A DNA stretch of 9,947 nt from UBA1732 sp045114235 (lineage in GTDB: Bacteria > Verrucomicrobiota > Lentisphaeria > Victivallales > UBA1829), in assembly GCA_045114235.1 (NCBI GenBank), contig JBGUKB010000151.1, positions 1-9,947 on the forward strand. Reading direction: 5' to 3'. Below the pieces are notes generated by a model that did no database searches, had not been told where the DNA came from, and saw only the letters and a list, made by a program, of their open reading frames with translations. Position numbers and translations under genes: made by a program. Each line of letters opens with the position of its first letter. Positions within the stretch are counted from its first letter, which is position 1. This document shows positions 6,877 through 9,947 of the stretch, in pieces.

Positions 6877-7908
6877 ATGAAATGCGAACAATGCGGATTT
6901 CTCGTGGATTCCCTGCCGGAAGGCGGGGGGGAATACCTTTGCCCGAACTGCGGATGGGTCATGCGGAAAGGGCCGCCCGCGGTCCCCGGCGACGGCCAGC
7001 CGTCCCCCACCGACACGGCGACCGCCTCGCACCTGAAGATCGCCAGGACCGTGAACGTCGGATTCGGCGATTTCGCCTCCGTGCTCGCCGATACCGCCGC
7101 CAGCAAGATCGTGTCGGCGGACGCCCGGCACGAGTCCCCAGAACGCACCCGGACCGCCTCCGCCTCGACGCTGCACGTGCAGGCGCCGGACGACGATGAC
7201 ATGCTGTCTCCGCTCGACGTGTACGACGAGGACGACGAATACGCCCGGATCCAGGCGGACATCGCCGCGCGCAAGGCTGCGCTCGACGCCCGCGCCGCCG
7301 ACCTCGACGCCCGCGAAAAATACCTGAACAAAAAGCTCGACGAGATCATTTCCGAGAAAGAGTTCCTGCGGTCCGGGATCGAGAAGACCGACGCGGAACG
7401 CGCCTCGTATCTGAAGCAGAAGAGCAGCATGGATGCACAGCGGGCAAATCTGGAAAAGGAAATGGCCGCGCGCAAGGCTTCACTCGACGCCCGCGCCGCC
7501 GAGATCGAAAAGAAGACCGGGGCGATGAACAGGACGCGCGCCGAGCTGGAGAAGCTCAAGCACGAGCTCGACGTCTCCCTGACCGGAAACAGGATCGAAG
7601 TGGACCATACCTCGTCGTCCGTCTCCATCCCGTACAGCGCGAAGCTGCTCCGCCGGAACAACAAGCTGGAGCGTACCGTACGTATCCTGAAACTCGTCCT
7701 CTGGCTCGGCATTCTGTTGTACCTCATCCTCATTGCGCTTTACTGCGACCTGATAAGAAAAACCGAGCGACAGAAAACCGAATTGAATAGAATGATACAG
7801 CAGCTGGCATCCGAACAGACCGAAGCCGCGGTGTCCACTGAGTTCGCTTCGCCTGAAACAAGCAACCAATCCGCGCCGGAATCACAGACCTCCGGTGGCG
7901 GCTTATGA
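6877..7908 (+). CDS. Zinc-ribbon, coiled-coil, single-TM protein of unknown function
   Basis: I cannot assign a family. The start is strongly supported by GGAGG (6864-6868), 8 nt before the ATG. The 343 residues fall into clear parts. An N-terminal zinc ribbon has four ligands, C3, C6, C22 and C25 (CEQCG and CPNCGW). A Thr/Ala/Asp-rich low-complexity linker (about 28-120) ends in an acidic patch. A long charged coiled coil spans about 122-235 and contains two copies of an AARKxxLDARAA unit 67 residues apart. A basic stretch (KLLRRNNKLER) precedes one TM helix at about 273-290, and a Ser/Thr/Glu/Gln-rich tail follows. There is no signal peptide, so the positive-inside rule puts the ribbon and coil in the cytoplasm and the tail outside (inference). 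It sits 30 nt after ileS and 40 nt before trpS, so it is probably co-transcribed. A scaffold or membrane-tethered adaptor role is possible but unsupported. Confidence 0.85.
   Translation: MKCEQCGFLVDSLPEGGGEYLCPNCGWVMRKGPPAVPGDGQPSPTDTATASHLKIARTVNVGFGDFASVLADTAASKIVSADARHESPERTRTASASTLHVQAPDDDDMLSPLDVYDEDDEYARIQADIAARKAALDARAADLDAREKYLNKKLDEIISEKEFLRSGIEKTDAERASYLKQKSSMDAQRANLEKEMAARKASLDARAAEIEKKTGAMNRTRAELEKLKHELDVSLTGNRIEVDHTSSSVSIPYSAKLLRRNNKLERTVRILKLVLWLGILLYLILIALYCDLIRKTERQKTELNRMIQQLASEQTEAAVSTEFASPETSNQSAPESQTSGGGL
7264..7502 (+). repeat. Internal direct repeat pair in the coiled-coil gene
   Basis: Two 38-bp copies (7264-7301 and 7465-7502) match at 36 of 38 positions and begin 201 bp apart, in frame. 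Both encode AARK(A/S)LDARAA(D/E)-type coiled-coil segments. The near-identity at DNA level, including silent positions, suggests duplication or gene conversion and not only convergent heptad composition. Confidence 0.85.
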
Positions 7909-7948
7909 CCATATCGTGCCGAACGGCACAGAAAGAAAGACTACGAAC

Positions 7949-8917
7949 ATGAAACGAGTTTTGACCGGGATCCAGCCCTCGGGCGTCCTTCACATCGGGA
8001 ATTATTTCGGGGCGATCCGCTCCACCGTGCGCCTTCAGGAGGAATGCGACGACGCGGTCGTCTTCATCGCCGACCTGCATTCGCTGACCGTCCAGCCGAA
8101 GCCCGAGGAACTGCGCGAACGCGTCCGCGGCGTGGCGGTCGACTTCCTCGCCTGCGGCCTCGACCCGGAGAAGGTCATCTTCTTCCGCCAGTCGGACGTG
8201 AACGTGGTGTGCGAGCTGATGTGGATCCTGAACTGCCAGACCGGCGTCGGCCTCCTCGAGCGCGCCCACAGCTACAAGGACAAGATTGCGAAGGGGTTCG
8301 CCCCCAACAACGGCCTCTTCTCCTATCCCGTGCTCATGGCCGCCGACATCCTGCTCTACCACGCCAACCTCGTCCCGGTCGGCAAGGACCAGAAACAGCA
8401 CCTCGAAATGACGCGCGACATCGCGATCCGGTTCAACCAGCAGTACGGCGACGTCCTGACGATCCCGGAACCGTACATCAGCGGCGATGTGGCCGTGGTG
8501 CCCGGCACGGACGGGCAGAAGATGTCCAAGAGCTACAACAACACCATCGAGATCTTCGGCGAACCGAAGGCGATCAAGAAGAAGATCATGAGCATCCAGA
8601 CCGATTCCAAGGGGCTGGAGGAGCCGAAAGACCCGGACACCTGCACGATCTTTGCGCTGTACAAGCTTTTCGCCACGCCCGAACAGCAGGCGGAAATGGC
8701 GGAGCGTTACCGCGCCGGGAACTACGGCTACGGTCACGCCAAGCTCGCGCTGTTCGACGCGTACATGGATTTCTTCGCGCCGATGCGCAAGCGCCGCGAG
8801 GAACTGCTCGCCGATCCGGGCTACGTCGACGCCGTCCTGAAACGCGGCGCCGAACGTGCCGCCGAACTTGCACATGCCACGATGGACGAGGTCCGCAAGG
8901 CAGTCGGCCTCCGCTGA
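7949..8917 (+). CDS. trpS: Tryptophanyl-tRNA synthetase
   Basis: This class I homodimeric synthetase charges tRNA-Trp. The 322-residue length fits bacterial TrpRS (about 325-335). I chose the ATG at 7949 because it gives the family's standard opening, MKRVLTGIQPSGVLHIGNYFG. An in-frame GTG at 7895 would add 18 atypical residues and overlap the upstream gene. The ribosome site is weak and purine-rich (GAAAGAAAG, 7931-7939). The HIGH-type motif is HIGN at 15-18 and the second signature is a perfect KMSKS at 191-195 (GTDGQKMSKSYNN). The central region has the conserved FFRQSDV, LLERAHSYKDK, YPVLMAADILLYHANLVPVGKDQKQHLE blocks in order. The C-terminus is the expected helical anticodon-recognition part (RAAELAHATMDEVRKAVGL). 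There is no tryptophan leader peptide or T-box in the 40-nt upstream gap, and no clear terminator downstream. Confidence 0.96.
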   Translation: MKRVLTGIQPSGVLHIGNYFGAIRSTVRLQEECDDAVVFIADLHSLTVQPKPEELRERVRGVAVDFLACGLDPEKVIFFRQSDVNVVCELMWILNCQTGVGLLERAHSYKDKIAKGFAPNNGLFSYPVLMAADILLYHANLVPVGKDQKQHLEMTRDIAIRFNQQYGDVLTIPEPYISGDVAVVPGTDGQKMSKSYNNTIEIFGEPKAIKKKIMSIQTDSKGLEEPKDPDTCTIFALYKLFATPEQQAEMAERYRAGNYGYGHAKLALFDAYMDFFAPMRKRREELLADPGYVDAVLKRGAERAAELAHATMDEVRKAVGLR

Positions 8918-9011
8918 CGCGCCGGAAAGAACGAACCGAAGGGAACAAACCGCGGGACCCGGTGTCAAACGGTAATTCAAACCGGACCGCTTAACGATAA
9001 GGAGAGTACCG

Positions 9012-9893
9012 ATGTGGGATTATAACAACAAAGTCATGGATTATTTCCTGAACCCGCGGAACGTGGGCGAGATCGCCGACGCCGACGCGGAGGCCGAGGT
9101 CGGCAACATGACCTGCGGCGACGCCCTCAGAATATTCCTCAAGATCGACGAGAAGACGCACAAGATCCTGGACGCCAAGTTCAAGACCTTCGGCTGCGCC
9201 AGCGCCATCGCCAGTTCGTCCATCCTGACCGAGATCGTGATCGGCATGACGGTCGAGGAGGCCGCGCGCGTGACGAACCGCGACATCGTGGACCGTCTCG
9301 GCGAGCTTCCCGAAGAGAAGATGCACTGCTCCGTGATGGGCATGGAGGCGCTTCAGGCCGCCCTCGGCGAATACGCGAAGAAGCACGGCCTCTCGCTTCC
9401 CGAAGTGAAGAACGACGACCCGGACGACCACGAAGGCCGCATCGTCTGCAAGTGCTTCGGCGTGACCGACGCGAAGATACGCAAGGTCGTCCGCCTGAAC
9501 CACCTCACGACCGTCGCCCAGGTCACCGAATACACCAAGGCGGGCGGCGCGTGCGGGACCTGCCTCGACCAGATCCAGCAGATCCTCGACGAGATGAACC
9601 ACACGCCCCACGCGCCCGCCGAAGTCGAGAAGCCGCAGGCCGGTTCTTTCGATACCCTGTCGCCCGTCAAGAAGGCGCTGAAGGTGCAGGAAGTGATCGA
9701 CAAGGAGATCAAGCCCGCGCTCGAACGCGACGGCGGCAGCATCGAGCTGATCGACCTCGACGGCGACGTCGTGAAGGTCACGCTCCGCGGCGTCTGCGCG
9801 ACGTGCCCGAACTCCAAGCTGACCCTGCGGAAGCTCGTGCAGGGCAAGCTCCACGAATTCCTGTCCGACCGTCTCACGGTCGAGGAGGCGTGA
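9012..9893 (+). CDS. nifU: NifU-type three-domain Fe-S cluster assembly scaffold
   Basis: A cytoplasmic scaffold on which the cysteine desulfurase NifS builds Fe-S clusters for transfer to apo-proteins. The 293 residues show all three NifU domains. The N-terminal IscU-like domain has C35 (TCGDA, with the partner Asp37), C62 (GCASAIASSS) and C106 (HCSVMG). The central [2Fe-2S] BFD-like domain has C146, C148, C181 and C184 (IVCKCFGV and ACGTCLDQI). The C-terminal Nfu domain has C262 and C265 (VCATCPNS) after ERDGGSIELIDLDGD. All expected ligands are present. The start is set by AAGGAG (8999-9004), 7 nt upstream. The stop is one base before the ATG of nifS, and the nifS ribosome site lies inside the last codons here, so the two are translationally coupled. 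Such NifU proteins are common in non-fixing anaerobes; no nitrogenase gene is visible. The 94-nt gap to trpS shows neither terminator nor convincing promoter. Confidence 0.96.
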   Translation: MWDYNNKVMDYFLNPRNVGEIADADAEAEVGNMTCGDALRIFLKIDEKTHKILDAKFKTFGCASAIASSSILTEIVIGMTVEEAARVTNRDIVDRLGELPEEKMHCSVMGMEALQAALGEYAKKHGLSLPEVKNDDPDDHEGRIVCKCFGVTDAKIRKVVRLNHLTTVAQVTEYTKAGGACGTCLDQIQQILDEMNHTPHAPAEVEKPQAGSFDTLSPVKKALKVQEVIDKEIKPALERDGGSIELIDLDGDVVKVTLRGVCATCPNSKLTLRKLVQGKLHEFLSDRLTVEEA

Positions 9894-9894
9894 C

Positions 9895-9947
9895 ATGAAA
9901 GGCGAAGAACGCGTCATCTATCTGGACAACAACGCCACCACGCGCAC
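9895..9947 (+). CDS. nifS: Cysteine desulfurase, N-terminal fragment (3' truncated by window)
   Basis: Only 17 complete codons are visible: MKGEERVIYLDNNATTR. The YLDNNATT opening is the signature of group I NifS/IscS desulfurases, PLP enzymes that release sulfur from cysteine and hand it to the scaffold. The ribosome site GAGGAGG (9882-9888) lies 6 nt before the ATG, within nifU. The catalytic Lys and Cys lie beyond the window. The adjacent nifU makes nifS the best name. Confidence 0.9.
   Translation, partial: MKGEERVIYLDNNATTR

Noticed and set aside
3679..7176. A 1,165-codon open frame on the minus strand, antisense to ileS
   Set aside because: It mirrors the high-GC, strongly biased third positions of ileS. 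Its product is a His/Val/Arg/Glu-rich string without domains, and ileS on the other strand has all catalytic motifs.
7730..8980. A 416-codon minus-strand frame over trpS
   Set aside because: It has the same GC-bias shadow composition and no recognisable motif, and it lies fully opposite a verified synthetase gene.
8918..9011. Promoter, terminator or riboswitch ahead of nifU
   Set aside because: Only a weak 5-bp pairing between CCGGT and ACCGG is visible. There is no T-tract and no convincing -35/-10 pair.

Overview
This is a GC-rich, densely coding bacterial window with every supported gene on the + strand. The genes at both ends suggest a strict or facultative anaerobe: pyruvate:ferredoxin oxidoreductase at the left, a NifU/NifS-type iron-sulfur assembly pair at the right. 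A eukaryote-like (type 2) isoleucyl-tRNA synthetase and a lipoprotein with a formylglycine-generating-enzyme (FGE)/sulfatase-modifying-factor fold would fit a gut or sediment anaerobe, perhaps of the PVC or a related group. The sequence alone does not fix the taxon.

Layout. Positions 1-1311 hold the C-terminal third of a NifJ-type pyruvate:ferredoxin oxidoreductase, closed by a strong intrinsic terminator (1354-1390). After an AT-rich promoter region comes a single-gene unit, 1584-2666. It encodes a lipoprotein with an FGE/C-type-lectin-like fold, a 57-bp tandem duplication before the fold, and a C-terminal segment that looks like the variable region of a diversity-generating retroelement (DGR) target. 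Positions 2667-3078 are a non-coding, repeat- and hairpin-rich gap that ends in a promoter region. Positions 3079-8917 carry a probable co-directional cluster: a small two-TM protein, ileS, a zinc-ribbon/coiled-coil/TM protein and trpS. After a 94-nt gap without a visible terminator come nifU (9012-9893) and the first codons of nifS (from 9895).

Functional picture. POR supplies acetyl-CoA and low-potential electrons and needs three [4Fe-4S] clusters, which a NifU/NifS system could help build. ileS and trpS are translation housekeeping genes, here interleaved with two unrecognised membrane proteins.

The most interesting locus is the lipoprotein. Its last ~30 residues keep the FGE scaffold positions (GGS, CRAA, R, R, VGFR). 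All 15 positions that are Asn in typical DGR templates carry mixed residues encoded by NNC or NNT codons. A G/C-only run and a 6-bp-stem, 4-nt-loop inverted repeat follow at the stop codon, as in known DGR target sites. No template repeat or reverse transcriptase is in this window, so if this is a DGR target, those parts lie elsewhere in the genome.
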